Shown here: in pieces, positions 20,787 through 31,239 of the stretch
Position numbering within the stretch: position 1 is the stretch's first letter
Layout: each line of letters begins with the position of its first letter
Source: Gambelia wislizenii
Taxonomy: Eukaryota > Chordata > Lepidosauria > Squamata > Crotaphytidae
Direction of reading: 5' to 3'
Length of the DNA stretch: 64,000 nucleotides
Assembly (NCBI GenBank): GCA_030847615.1
Contig: JAUMIR010000003.1
Coordinates: 33,664,501-33,728,500, forward strand
Program-made: the position numbers and the translations under genes
The notes under the pieces: generated by a model
What the model was told of the DNA's origin: nothing
The model's input: the letters and a program-made list of their open reading frames with translations, nothing else
Databases searched by the model: none

Positions 20787-23700
20787 CATAGAATCATAGA
20801 ATCATAGAATCATAGAATTGCAGAGTTGGAAGAGACCACGAGGGCCATCCAGTCCAACCCCCCTGCCACGCAGGAAATCACAATCAAAGCATCCCCGACA
20901 GATGGCCATCCAGCCTCTGTTTAAAGACCTCCAAGGAAGGAGACCCCACCACGCTCCGAGGGAGTGTGTTCCACTGCCGAACAGCTCTTACTGTCAAAAA
21001 GTTCCTCCTCATGTTGAGGTGGAATCTCTGTTCCTGGAGCTTGCACCCATTGCTCCGTGTTCCAGTCTCTGGAGCAGCAGAAAACAAGCCTGCTCCATCC
21101 TCAGCGTGACATCCCTTCAAATACTTAAACAGGGCTATCATATCGCCTCTAAACCGTCTTTTTTCCAGGCTAAACATACCCAGCTCCCTAAGTCTCTCCT
21201 CATAAGGCATTGTTTCCAGACCTTTCACCATTTTAGTTGCCCTTCTCTGGACACGCTCCAATTTGTCAATATCCTTTCTGAATTGTGGTGCCCAGAACTG
21301 GACACAGTATTCTAAGTGAGGTCTGACCAAGGCAGAATAGAGTGGCACTATTACTTCCCTTGATCTAGACACTATACTTCTATTGATACAGCCCAAAATT
21401 GCATTGGCCTTTTTAGCTGCCGCATCACACTGTTGGCTCATGTTCAACTTGTGGTCTACTAGGACTCCTAGATCCCTTTCGCACGTAGTCTCATTCAGCC
21501 AGGTCTCTCCCATCCTATATTTATGCATTTCATTTTTCCGCCCTAAATGCAGTACTTTACATTTCTCCGTATTGAATTTCATTTTGTTAGCTTTGGCCCA
21601 GCTCTCCAGTCTATCCAGGTCATTCTGAATTTTGATCCTGTCCTCTAGGGTATTAGCTACTCCTCCCAATTTGGTGTCATCTGCAAATTTGATAAGTATG
21701 CCCCTAATTCCCTCATCTAAGTCATTGATAAAGATGTTGAATAGCACCGGGCCCAGGACAGAACCCTGTGGCACCCCACTGGTCACATCTTTCCAAGACG
21801 AAGAGGAGCCGCTGCTGAGCACCCTTTGGGTTCGGCCGGTCAACCAATTACAAATCCATTGAACAGTTAACTTGTCTAGCCCACATTCTACAAGCTTGTT
21901 TGCAAGAATGTCATGGGGAACCTTGTCAAAGGCCTTACTGAAATCAAGGTATGCAATGTCCACAGCATTCCCTTCATCTACCAAGCTGGTAACTTTATCA
22001 AAAAAAGAGATCAGATTAGTCTGGCATGACTTGTTTCTCTGAAACCCATGCTGACTTTTTGTGATTATGGCATTGCCTTCTAAATGTTCACAGACTCTCT
22101 GTTTAATGATCTGTTCTAGAATCTTCCCTGGTATTGATGTCAGACTAACTGGACGATAGTTGTTGGGATCCTCTTTTTTCCCCTTTTTGAAGATGGGAAC
22201 AACGTTTGCCCTCCTCCAGTCTGCTGGGACTTCTCCTGTTCTCCAGGAGTTCTCAAATATTATTGCCAATGGCTCTGAGATTATATTTGCCAGCTCTTTT
22301 AATACTCTTGGATGTAGTTCATCTGGTCCTGGAGATTTAAATTCATTTAGATTAAGAAGGTATTCCTGTACTACCTCTTTACTTATTTTGAGCTGGATTT
22401 CCCCTATTGTGTCCTCTGTTCCATTCTCCTCAGGTTGGTCCTCCTTTTCCTTTTCTGAAAACACTGAGGCAAAGAAGGTGTTGAGTAATTCTGCCTTTTC
22501 TCTGTCCCCTGTTAGCATTTTGCCATCTTCTCCACGTAGCGGCCCTATCATTTCCTTCTTCCTCCTTTTGCTGCGGACATACCCAAAAAAACCCTTTTTA
22601 TTGTTCTTAACCTCCCTAGCAAGCCTGAACTCATTCTGCGCTTTAGCTTTTCTGACTTTACTCCTACACGTGTTCGCTATCTGTTTGAATTCTTCTTTGG
22701 TGATTTCCCCCCTTTTCCATTTCCTATACATGTTCCGTTTAAAACTTAGCTCCATTGAAAGTTCTTTAGTCATCCATCCTGGTTTCTTGAGACACCTCCC
22801 ATTTTTCTTCCTCAATGGTACTGTTTGAAATTGTGCCTTCAGTATCTCCCTTTTGAGAAAGTCCCATCCGTCTTGAGGTCCCTTCTCTTTTAGTATTCTT
22901 GACCATGGGATCATCCCCAGTATTTCCCTGAGTTTATTGAAATCAGCTCTCCTAAAGTCAAGAATGCGTGTCTGACTATGCCTGGCTTCTCCTTTCCATT
23001 GTATAACAAACTCCAGGAGAACATGATCACTCTCACCTAAGGATCCCACCACTTGCACCCCATTAACCAGGTCGTCTCTGTTGGTTAGGATCAGATCTAA
23101 AATAGCTGACCCCCTTGTTGCCTCTTCCACCTTTTGGACCATGAAATTGTCTTCCAGGCATGTAAGGAATTTGCTAGACCTTGTAGTTTTGGCTGAGTTA
23201 GATTGCCAGCAAATATCAGGATAGTTGAAGTCCCCCATCACTACTACATCTCTCCTTTCTGCATGTGTGTTCATCTGTTCTAGAAAGGCAACATCCAATT
23301 CCTCCGTCTGATTTGGGGGTCTGTAGTAGAGTCCCACAATAACATCCCTGTTGTTTCCCTCCCCTTTAATTTTTATCCAGATGCTCTCCACCTGGCTTCC
23401 AGTATTGATGTCATGGATCACTTCACTGGTGTAAATATCCCTGACATATAATGCTATTCCTCCTCCTTTCCTGTTTGGCCTGTTTCTCCTATAAAGGTTA
23501 TACCCCTCTATTCCTACATTCCAATCATGAGACTCGTCCCACCAGGTTTCAGTAACGCCTATTATATCATATTTGTTTTGTAGTGCAAGGAGTTCAAGTT
23601 CATCTTGCTTATTTCCCATGCTCTGTGCATTAGTGTAGAGACATCTGAGACCATGTGTTCCCTTTACTTGCTCCCTGTGCAAGTTTTTTTGCCTCCCACT

Positions 23701-24355
23701 GTTGGGTCCTTGCGCTTTTTGCCTTGTTCCCTCTATGACAGTTTGACTATTTTCTCCAGCCCTTTTGCCTTCCAGAATACTGTCTCCCTCCCCCATTTGA
23801 CTCAGTTTAAAGCCCTCCTGATCAAATTCTTGAGACTGTTGGCAAAAATGTTTCTTCCAACTGTTGTAAGATGCACCCCATCTCTTGCCAGAAGTCCCCC
23901 CGCATGGAAGCGCAGTCCATGATCCAAGAATCCAATTTGTTCTCGGCGACACCATCTACGGAGCCAGTTGTTTACGTCGGCTGTTTTCCTCTCCCTTCTT
24001 GGACCATGCCCTTCAACTGGCAGAAGAGACGAGATGACCACCTGTGCGTTCATTTCTTTCAGCTTCCTCCCCAGGGCCTCATAATCTCTTCTGATCTTGG
24101 GAAAGCTGTGCCTTGCAGTATCATTGGTTCCCACATGGACCAAAAGGAAGGGGTAATGATCCGTAGGCTTGACGAGTCTTGTCAGCCTCTCGGTCACATC
24201 ACAGATCTTTGCCCCAGGGAGACAACACACCTCCCGAGTCATCTTGTCAGGCCCACATACCACTGCTTCTGTACCCCTCAGCAAGGAGTCCCCCACCACC
24301 ACCACACGCCTCCGCTGAGGCTTCGCAGCTGCTGTTCCTTGCGGCATGTTTAGCT
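20787..24355 (-). mobile_element. CR1 LINE, 5'-truncated, with intact ORF2
   Basis: Antisense CR1 of about 3.6 kb. Its 3' end (low coordinate) has the repeated ATTCTATGATTC-type tail, seen on the + strand as AGAATCATAGAATCATAG at 20793-20815. It retains the C-terminal part of ORF1 and the whole of ORF2. The 5' end is lost near 24355, where an in-frame stop and A/T-rich flank begin. CR1 elements usually lack clear target duplications and none is visible. With no stop in 1023 codons it is much younger than the other CR1 pieces in the window. Confidence 0.95.
20884..23955 (-). CDS. CR1 ORF2: endonuclease and reverse transcriptase, 1023 aa, intact
   Basis: This protein nicks target DNA and copies the element's RNA at the nick (target-primed reverse transcription). 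Residues 103-320 are an APE-type endonuclease, with NAQSMGNK (109), TETWWDESH (133, catalytic Glu), GGGIALYV (164), GLYYRPPN (208), GDFNYPD (241) and the SDH triad at 309-311. Residues about 535-800 are the RT: SPGPDELHPR (541), YRPVSLTS (600), AYLDFSKAFDKV (668), SGVPQGSVLGP (726) and FADDTKLGG (757, catalytic Asp pair). The C-terminal region has VQRRATKMV. Every catalytic residue I know for these domains is present. The first ~100 residues precede the endonuclease and overlap ORF1 in another frame, so the true start may lie inside that stretch. Length is in the normal range for CR1 ORF2. No host promoter is evident and the 5' end of the element is gone, so expression is doubtful. Confidence 0.93.
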   Translation of the reverse strand: MVSPRTNWILGSWTALPCGGTSGKRWGASYNSWKKHFCQQSQEFDQEGFKLSQMGEGDSILEGKRAGENSQTVIEGTRQKAQGPNSGRQKNLHREQVKGTHGLRCLYTNAQSMGNKQDELELLALQNKYDIIGVTETWWDESHDWNVGIEGYNLYRRNRPNRKGGGIALYVRDIYTSEVIHDINTGSQVESIWIKIKGEGNNRDVIVGLYYRPPNQTEELDVAFLEQMNTHAERRDVVVMGDFNYPDICWQSNSAKTTRSSKFLTCLEDNFMVQKVEEATRGSAILDLILTNRDDLVNGVQVVGSLGESDHVLLEFVIQWKGEARHSQTRILDFRRADFNKLREILGMIPWSRILKEKGPQDGWDFLKREILKAQFQTVPLRKKNGRCLKKPGWMTKELSMELSFKRNMYRKWKRGEITKEEFKQIANTCRSKVRKAKAQNEFRLAREVKNNKKGFFGYVRSKRRKKEMIGPLRGEDGKMLTGDREKAELLNTFFASVFSEKEKEDQPEENGTEDTIGEIQLKISKEVVQEYLLNLNEFKSPGPDELHPRVLKELANIISEPLAIIFENSWRTGEVPADWRRANVVPIFKKGKKEDPNNYRPVSLTSIPGKILEQIIKQRVCEHLEGNAIITKSQHGFQRNKSCQTNLISFFDKVTSLVDEGNAVDIAYLDFSKAFDKVPHDILANKLVECGLDKLTVQWICNWLTGRTQRVLSSGSSSSWKDVTSGVPQGSVLGPVLFNIFINDLDEGIRGILIKFADDTKLGGVANTLEDRIKIQNDLDRLESWAKANKMKFNTEKCKVLHLGRKNEMHKYRMGETWLNETTCERDLGVLVDHKLNMSQQCDAAAKKANAILGCINRSIVSRSREVIVPLYSALVRPHLEYCVQFWAPQFRKDIDKLERVQRRATKMVKGLETMPYEERLRELGMFSLEKRRFRGDMIALFKYLKGCHAEDGAGLFSAAPETGTRSNGCKLQEQRFHLNMRRNFLTVRAVRQWNTLPRSVVGSPSLEVFKQRLDGHLSGML

Positions 24356-24359
24356 GCAT
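23802..24359 (-). CDS. CR1 ORF1 C-terminal SGNH/GDSL esterase domain (N-terminus missing)
   Basis: A 185-aa frame with the SGNH hydrolase blocks: VVVVGDSLLRG (block I, nucleophile Ser at about residue 24), HVGTNDTA (block III, Gly-Thr-Asn) and DGVHLTTVG (block V, Asp-x-x-His). CR1 and related LINEs carry an esterase of this kind at the end of ORF1, often after a PHD-like finger; the part expected to hold the finger is absent here. It overlaps the start of ORF2 by about 150 bp in a different frame, which fits CR1 organisation. The initiator Met used here is arbitrary because the real N-terminus was lost with the 5' truncation. It is not a host lipase gene: there are no introns or signal peptide, and it is contiguous with ORF2. 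Confidence 0.88.
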   Translation of the reverse strand: MQLNMPQGTAAAKPQRRRVVVVGDSLLRGTEAVVCGPDKMTREVCCLPGAKICDVTERLTRLVKPTDHYPFLLVHVGTNDTARHSFPKIRRDYEALGRKLKEMNAQVVISSLLPVEGHGPRRERKTADVNNWLRRWCRREQIGFLDHGLRFHAGGLLARDGVHLTTVGRNIFANSLKNLIRRALN

Positions 24360-24374
24360 TAGAGAATTTTTTTA

Positions 24375-24625
24375 ATTTCTTTACTTTCGTTGAATGTAGT
24401 TAAATTAGTAACTGAATGTAACCTGAGTAATGTAATGCTTTGATCTTAATACTCTGTGATTACTATAACTTTAAGTCTGCCTGAGGCATGGGAGAAGCCT
24501 ACCTCATGTGAGATTGCATGACTGCTTCCAGTTGAATAAAGAAACTTTATTAACCTTCCTATAACTGATGGTTACCATGGGCCTTGCTTCTTGACTATGC
24601 TACTGTGAGTCTCCTCTGGGGTTAG
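24375..24625 (+). repeat. Possible LTR fragment
   Basis: Contains AATAAA at 24535 followed by GAAACTTTATTAACC, and a GCCTGAGGCATGGGAGAAG segment, resembling the polyadenylation part of an LTR. No second copy or internal region is present, so this is tentative. Confidence 0.3.
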
Positions 24626-25160
24626 GAGGGAGTTAGTTGATTCTATAGTGGCAAGGAGTGCCACTGATTATCAGAGACTATGCAGAATTTCTCACAGCAT
24701 TGTGCATGGAAAAAAAAGGGGGGTCTTAAGGGGAAGGGACCCCCCCCAATTTAACTCAGTGGGTGGTGGCAGCTGGATTGTTTGTCTGTTTTTGGGGGGG
24801 GTCTGGAGGGAGCATCCTGGAGTGAGGCAACTCAGGATTACCCATACAGGAGGACTAACCTGGGGGGTCCTGGGAAATGAGCCCAGGTTTAGCCCTTGAT
24901 AGGGATCTTCCTAGAAGGGAGATAAAAATGCGGAAAGACTCCACTATTTAATCTCACTGCCAGAGAAAGCACTATTCATTTCTTATGTGAATTTCAGGCC
25001 TAGATATTAAAAGGACCCCAAAAGACTGCCCTCTTATGGCCACAGGCCAGCATCCTGCTGGTGATATATGCTGATGTAATATTGAATTATGCCTGCATCT
25101 GTTCTTTTGTGTTCATTGTAGGAGGAGGTATTCACTACTTTCTTTGCACAATGAAGCCTA
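24626..25160. other. No recognisable feature
   Basis: Includes a short C-run (24741-24747) and a G-run (24794-24801). No supported element. Confidence 0.35.
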
Positions 25161-25164
25161 CTCC

Positions 25165-25440
25165 CACATAGAGAATTCATATTTCTCTTCCACCCATTCT
25201 GACATGGTCATTTGGTGGCTGGGAGAAGGGTGAGGAGCAGCCAAGGAGCATCCAGCTATGTTCCTACAGCCAGATGCATGATGGAGACATCATCCTCCAG
25301 AACCTCTGGAAGATGCATCCATCATTTTTTATCCAGCTATAGGAATATAACTAGATGTTCCTTGGCTGCCCCTGTTCTCCCCCAGCAAATAAATGGCCAT
25401 GTTGGGGGCCCAGATAGGAGGAAAGTGAATTTTCCATGGA
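25165..25440. mobile_element. Old imperfect foldback element
   Basis: The left arm words CATGGTCATTTGG, AGCAGCCAAGGAGCATCCAG, CTATGTTCCTA and GATGCAT recur as complements on the right (ATGCATCCATC, TAGGAATATAACTAGATG, TTCCTTGGCTGCCCC, AAATGGCCATG). The axis lies near 25309 within CTCCAGAACCTCTGG. Arms of roughly 130 bp have diverged by about a fifth, so this is an old hairpin. No ORF. Confidence 0.65.
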
Positions 25441-26689
25441 AGAAGAGGGTGAATAGTGTGGAATTCCATGCGGTTAAACTTTATGCTCCACCAAACAATG
25501 CAGGATGTTGGTCATGGTTCTTCTCATGCCAGATGTGACAGATTTAAGGTCTGGATTAAAATTGTTACTAGCTTTAACAGAATCTTGATTTGTAACAGAA
25601 AACAAAGCATTGATTTTGTATTTAAAACCTGCTGAAGCATCATTCCACAGTGTTTCTTGTTAAAAGGAAATTTAGAAAGCCACCCTTCTTAAATGAAAAT
25701 CCCTATTTCCTTTCAAATGAACAGAACACATCCATAATTAATGATGTACCAACAAAAGTGGGGTGTTTTTCTTCTATTTTTTTCCTCCTTAATGTTGCTC
25801 AGTACTGGCCAAATGATGCAAATATTTAACAGAAAGCTCATTAAACCTTTCTGAGAATCACTTAAGTGGAGTTACAGCTGGTTCGGATGTCCTGGTGAGG
25901 CGTGGTGCCTAATAGAGGCAGTGACCCTCTTGGCAGTTCTTATGGAAGCAAAATTAATTATTAGCTCACCCTAGGCAGAGATTGCTCCACAAGATGGCAT
26001 TTTGTTTGAGCAATGAGTAGTAAATTATAATTTAATATGAAAAAGCTCTCCTGTGAGGAAGTTCTCAGACACTTTTCTCAGTGTCTCAAAAATGCTCCTA
26101 TATTAAATGTTTTGATAGTATGCAAAGTTATTTAATATACAATTGTTTGGTCATCAGTTGGTTAACAAAGTGGCATCTTATGCCAGCTTGCTCTCAGCTG
26201 ACATCTCCCCTGGGAGCAAAATAAATAGCATTATTTCAAAAATATCCTTCAAAATCTTGAAGTGTATCAGAACCGTCGAGCTGTTAGCTGTTTAGTTTGA
26301 CAGGTTGGAATGTAACAAAGCCATAGTTGTTGGTTCAAGAGACCTGCTGGGGGTAAATAGCAGCCTGTAGTTTCTTTCATTCAGGAGACCAAAGCTCAGG
26401 GTTGGAGTATCTTCTTTGCATGCAAAAAGTCACAGGCTTGATTTCATCCTTATTGTTTCTCTGGTAGTATGACATACCTCCCAAGAGACTGGGTGACATG
26501 AGGCATACTTTACAAACAAACACACTCATATGATAGGAACTATGTGGATGGGCAACCTACAGCTCAAGAGCTGTATGTAGACTTCAGCCTAATTTCAGGG
26601 AGGTGAGGGTGGAGGTGGGGTGTTTTGAGACCCACACATGATATCAAAGTCTAGATGGGATAATTATTAGATAAAACAGTATGTCTGCG
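25441..26689. other. No recognisable feature
   Basis: Unique-looking A/T-rich sequence; it could include conserved non-coding DNA but nothing in it is diagnostic. Confidence 0.35.
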
Positions 26690-27300
26690 AAAGGAGGGTA
26701 ACTGCGGGGATCTTTTCACCTGTGTATACCAGTACTAACTGCAAAGGACTCCAGTTTAAAGTGAAATAAAATGTCTTTATTGGAAATAACACAAAATGGA
26801 TTCACATATGCAACACATGTTCCCAAGAACCACACAAGGCTATCAAGGGGTAAGGCAGAAAGACTAGATAGAGGGTGAGATTCGGGAAAATAGGGTGATA
26901 GCTACCAGTCTTGAAGAGAGCTAAGTACTCAGATAGAAGATTGAGTGCGGCACTAGAGGTTCCGATCTGGAGGCACACCAAGAAAGAGAGTGGCCGGGTT
27001 CATCCACACTGGCATACCCTTCTATTGTTGGGGAACTAATATTTATACCTTGGATCATATCCTGAAGGGGTACTCTGCCTAGGACAAAGCTGGAATAGTT
27101 TTTCCATTGGGTAAACAAAGGAAACTGAAACCTAACTGATTGCTGTTAATGACTGGGTGATAGGAGTTGATGGGTTTGTGACAACCTTGCATTGGTGTAC
27201 ATGAAGGGGTTCTGAGGTGAGATTTCCTTGGGATTGGGGTTGGGAATGGTCACTTGATTGTTTGGTTGGATAACTCATTGATGAGGTGCCGAAGAAGAAA
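26690..27300 (+). repeat. LTR-like interspersed repeat, copy 2
   Basis: Aligns with 3005-3420 in the same order: TTCACCTGTGTATACCAGTA, AGGACTCCAG, then AATAAAATGTCTTTATTGG (26766-26784, polyadenylation-like) and CACACAAGGCTATCAAG. The polyadenylation word upstream of a CACAA-rich stretch fits an LTR R/U5 region. No coding region is attached. Confidence 0.45.
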
Positions 27301-28087
27301 TTAGCACATACCCCCTTAATGTTTACCAAAGGGCTTCCACACAGTCCTAATAAGGGCTTGTTTTGCCAAAACATTTCTAAGACACAGATCCTTGTGACCT
27401 CCACCTGAGCTCTTTTTGGATGACCCCAGTCAACCTGACCCCTAGAAATGTCCAATGTTTCCAATTATGAGATATCATAGAGAGGGGATAGTAGGACATG
27501 CTAACAGGACAAAGCCAAAATGGATAGAGTGATAAAGGAGAGAGGGAAAGGCATTGGCAAAGATAGACAGAGACAGAGAGGCAGAGGAATGTAGTCCCTG
27601 AGGGATTAACCATGACAAAATCCACAGACCTTGGGAAAGTTACTTTTGTACACTTATAGATCCAGGCCGCATGACCACTTGAACCAGCTGCTGTTCAAAC
27701 ATGTAATTTCTTCAAGTTCTGGAAATGTGGTCCTCAATAGAAAAAGGTTTCCCACCTCTCCTTTATATGCATGCCAGTGGGCTAATGAATCCACTCTAGG
27801 TTTTAGCCTAAACTTTAAAGGACCGACCCAAGGTGCTGGACACTGTCCCCCAAATAGTTCCAAAGTATCTTGGATAGTGCCTTAAAGTTCAGACTAAATG
27901 CAGAGTGGCTTTACCATCCTGTTAGCATGGAAGCTAGCATCTGCCACTGTTCAGACTGTTATGAGATTCCCCATGGAGACCAAAGCAATTGGGTTACTTA
28001 CAAATTGTGCCTTAGTTTGCAGTTGGGTTGGGATACACGTCTACTTCTTGATTCACCACCTTCAAACCTGATCTTCAAACTTTCTGC
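27301..28087. other. No recognisable feature
   Basis: No supported repeat. A CAGACAGAGACAGAGAGGC-like purine-rich patch lies near 27565-27585. Confidence 0.35.
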
Positions 28088-28508
28088 CTTCAGTATCAAT
28101 ATCTTTATAAACGACTTGGATGATGGAATAGAAGGCAAACTGGGAGGTGTAGCTAATACCCCAGAATGCAGAATCAAGGTCCAAGATGTCCTTAAGAGAT
28201 TGAAGAACTAAACAAAAACAGAAACAAAAAAAGAAAAAAGAAAATGAAGTTCAACAGAGATCAATGTAAAGTCCTGTGTCAAGGTAGGGAAAATCTGATG
28301 CACAAACAACTTCCTGATGGTAAGAGCTCCTCAACTTTAGAATGGACACCCTCTGAAAGTGATGGACTCTCCTTTGTTGGATATTTTAAAACAGGAGATG
28401 GGTAGCAGCAGTCAGGATGCCATAGGTGTAGATTCCTGCACTGTTGGAGAAGAGGGTTGGACTAGATGGTCCTTGGATCACTTTCTACTTTATAGTTCTA
28501 TGATTCTA
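28088..28508 (+). pseudogene. CR1 LINE remnant with internal deletion
   Basis: Frame 28100-28211 reads INIFINDLDDGIEG then KLGGVANTPECRIKVQ, matching the RT around the FADD motif of the CR1 at 20884, but the FADD-containing segment itself is deleted. Downstream, KFNRDQCKVL-like sequence and the 3' UTR words GGTTGGACTAGATGG, CTATGATTCTAAG mark the CR1 3' end at 28508. The middle of the 3' part is missing. Non-functional. Confidence 0.75.
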
Positions 28509-29574
28509 AGGATGAGCAAGATCCAGTATGCTAAGCAAGTAAGCAAGTGGACAGTTAATCTGGACAGAGGCTCATCTATGCTTGCTCAGGACAGAGCAGC
28601 TAGTAGTAGTGTCCTATCCAAAGACAGCAAAACATTGAATCAGCAAAACATTGATACAATAATCAACATCCATGTGTTCCATTACATAGTTTGTCAGTGT
28701 GGGTAGTCAATGCTTGACCAGTTTACAACCCAAGAGAATGCACACTCATATCAAGATTTCCCTCAAGGGCAATAGGCATAAATATACCCGGGTGGGGGAG
28801 AATCCCTTTCGCATCCCTTTATTCTATTGCCACAGGCCCTAAAGAAGATACAAAAAGAATGAGAGTAATCATAATTCTAATACCTCATCATTGTCCAATG
28901 TGACTGCAATTTCAATATTCAATGAACAATTTGACTCAGAACCACTGGAGTCTTCCCAAAAAGAAGAATCGTCTGCATCAGATGCCAATTCTACATTCAT
29001 GGCCAGAACTCTTCTGACTAAAGCCTTGAGGCCAAAAGGAGTTGGCTGACTCAGACACATTATTCTAAAGGTGTGCTGGATATTCTTCTGTCATCCAGAA
29101 GGGCATCAACCAACAAAGTACATGGAAGAACTCGAAAATCCTTCCTATCCCAGTGCCAAGGGCAGGGGGAAAACTTGATCCAAGGACATCAAAGACATTC
29201 TAGGTTTCTTACATAAAAAAGGTATAGATCCTGTAGCACTTTTGAGACTAATTAAGAAAAAGAAATTTCTAGCATATGCTTTTGTAGATTCCAGTCCATT
29301 TCATCATATGGTTTCTTATAATTGGGCTTGGATCAGAATTCCAATACTGGTGCTAGCAAGTGGCAACTGGTATTATAGCGCATTCTGGGTTGTAAAGTGA
29401 AAGGTTCTCCCCCATTCCATCCATTTCAAATGCTCCCTAAGATGAATGGCACTACTGATCAAGATCAGTATCAAGGAGACATCATGTAACTTTACCTTCA
29501 CAGAATTATGTTTCAGTTGTGCTATGCCAACTAGTTACAGAATTGTGATATTGCACAACCAAAAGCATAAAGCT
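28509..29574. other. No assignable feature
   Basis: The antisense frame 28869-29060 is acidic and Ser-rich, a composition seen in some transposase N-termini, but it is too short and lacks a diagnostic motif. Otherwise unrecognised. Confidence 0.35.
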
Positions 29575-29700
29575 CATTAATGTGCAGTGTGCACCATGCA
29601 GCAATACACAGTGACAATGCAGATTGCAGAACCATGCAGAATGGGCAATGATGTGCAGTGTGCAATGATGCCCAATGGCACCACATGCAAAACTCTTATT
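29575..29700. repeat. TGCA-rich dyad block (2 of 4)
   Basis: Dense GTGCAGTGTGCAC, CATGCAGCAAT, GACAATGCAGATTGCAG, GATGTGCAGTGTGCAATG words over about 120 bp, like 18550-18710. Confidence 0.6.
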
Positions 29701-30467
29701 TTTATTATTTTCAGCTCAGTACATACGTTATGCACTAACCAAAAATCTCTAGCTGCTTGCATAAGAGAATGTATGCATGCATAAGAAACCAGGATGCCTG
29801 CCCCTGACTCTTCCAGTAATACATACATTTCCAATGTGGAATTAAAACTAGCTCCTTAGAGGTCTTGCAGAATCTCTCTTTGAACTCATGGCCACCGAGT
29901 TTTTAAAGTCATTTGTTTAAAAAACAAGATAGTTTTTCTATACATAATTAGGTCTACCAAGGAATTATTAGTTCTGATAATCTTATAATACATTCCAGAA
30001 CTGTGCATTTTTCTTCAAGACCAAGCACTGCTTAGGCTAGACATATCTTTCCTCAGCAAGTCAATTCTGTATTTCACAGAGTGCAGGAATTTTGTCCAAA
30101 GCCTCCTCATCCCAAGAAAAAAATTGGCAAAAATTAAATGTCCAGAGGATGCACTGGCTTTCTCTGGAGAGAACAACAGACAGCAGGAAGCCCGAGTCCC
30201 TGTTTGTTGTTTTCCATGGAAATTCCCTAAGAAATGACGGGGGAAACCAGATGGAGGAATTGTTGTGCTCCAGAATATTGTTTGTATGTGAGACATCCTA
30301 CTTTCATTGGCAATCCAAATGATGTCCCAGTTTATTCAACCTCAGTTTCCCCAAATCAACATTTTTTTAAACCATGTAGCAATAAGCCAAACAAATTTAA
30401 AAAGAATGTACTGAGTCCTCCATTTTACAAAATATTACTTCTGGTGATCTAAGATGGTGTGCTTCTC
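29701..30467. other. No recognisable feature
   Basis: No supported element or exon. Confidence 0.35.
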
Positions 30468-30685
30468 AGGGTACTTTTGCACTATGCAATTATAGCACTA
30501 GGATTCCACTTTAACTGCCATGGTTCCATCCTATGGAATCCCGGGATTTACCATTTAGGGAAGAGTATTTACAGTTCTCAGTCAGAGTTCTGCAGTGCTT
30601 CACCAAACTACAAGTCCTAGGATTCCACAGGGTGTAGCCATGGCAGTTAAAGTAGATTCATATTGCTTTAACTCTGCAGTGCGTC
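30468..30685. mobile_element. Palindromic MITE (hAT-like phrases)
   Basis: The left half (ACTTTAACTGCCATGG, CCTATGGAATCCCGGGATTT) is complementary to the right half (CTACAAGTCCTAGGATTCCA, CAGGGTGTAGCCATGGCAGT, AAAGT). The ACTACA.ATCCCAGGATTCC phrase is common in amniote non-autonomous hAT elements. A partial relative lies at 40670-40705. Target duplication was not resolved. Confidence 0.55.
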
Positions 30686-31147
30686 ATGCTTGGTAACAAG
30701 CATGAGAATCACTGGTGTGGGACTAGGGTGTCTCTTTTCTTTACTAACTGCATCCTTTCTTCCTTCTCAAATCTATTCTGCAAAACGTTATGGTGCTTTT
30801 GAAATTTTCTGCACCTTGGTGCAATGTTTACCACCTGCCATATCCTCCTCTGTCCTCTTCTCCCCCAATTGTGGCTTGTTGCCATTGTGACTGGAGGGGC
30901 CAAGGGCTTAGCAGCAGATGGTGGACAGAACCAGGGTTGATAAGCAAAAACAGAGGCAAAAGTGTATTTACAGAGAGAAAGAGACATAAAGAAACAGAGA
31001 AAAATATTCTGATTCCAGCCAAAAATCCATATACCTCCCACACCTATGAGGGCTGGAGAGAAGAGGAAAGAGTAGGAATAAAAGACTGATAAATAAAAAA
31101 CTGTTGCAAGGGAAGAACCAATCATGGAAATCAGGATTAGACTTGGA
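30686..31147. other. No recognisable feature
   Basis: Purine-rich patch 30955-31010. No exon. The paired open frames on both strands look random. Confidence 0.35.
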
Positions 31148-31239
31148 GGAGAGTCATGAAAACTGGGTGAAGGAACATCAACAATTTAATATATATACAG
31201 ACGACACCATCTTACTGGTAGAAAATAGCAAAGACTTAG

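Noticed and set aside
22160..22828. 222-aa plus-strand open frame
   Set aside because: Antisense shadow of the intact CR1 ORF2; Ser/Leu-rich composition mirrors the Lys/Glu-rich coding strand.
23802..24359. Host SGNH/GDSL hydrolase gene
   Set aside because: The esterase blocks are the C-terminus of CR1 ORF1 and are contiguous with CR1 ORF2; no host exon structure.
28869..29060. Acidic Ser-rich antisense frame as a transposase N-terminus or host exon
   Set aside because: 63 residues without a diagnostic motif and no flanking splice or transposon evidence.
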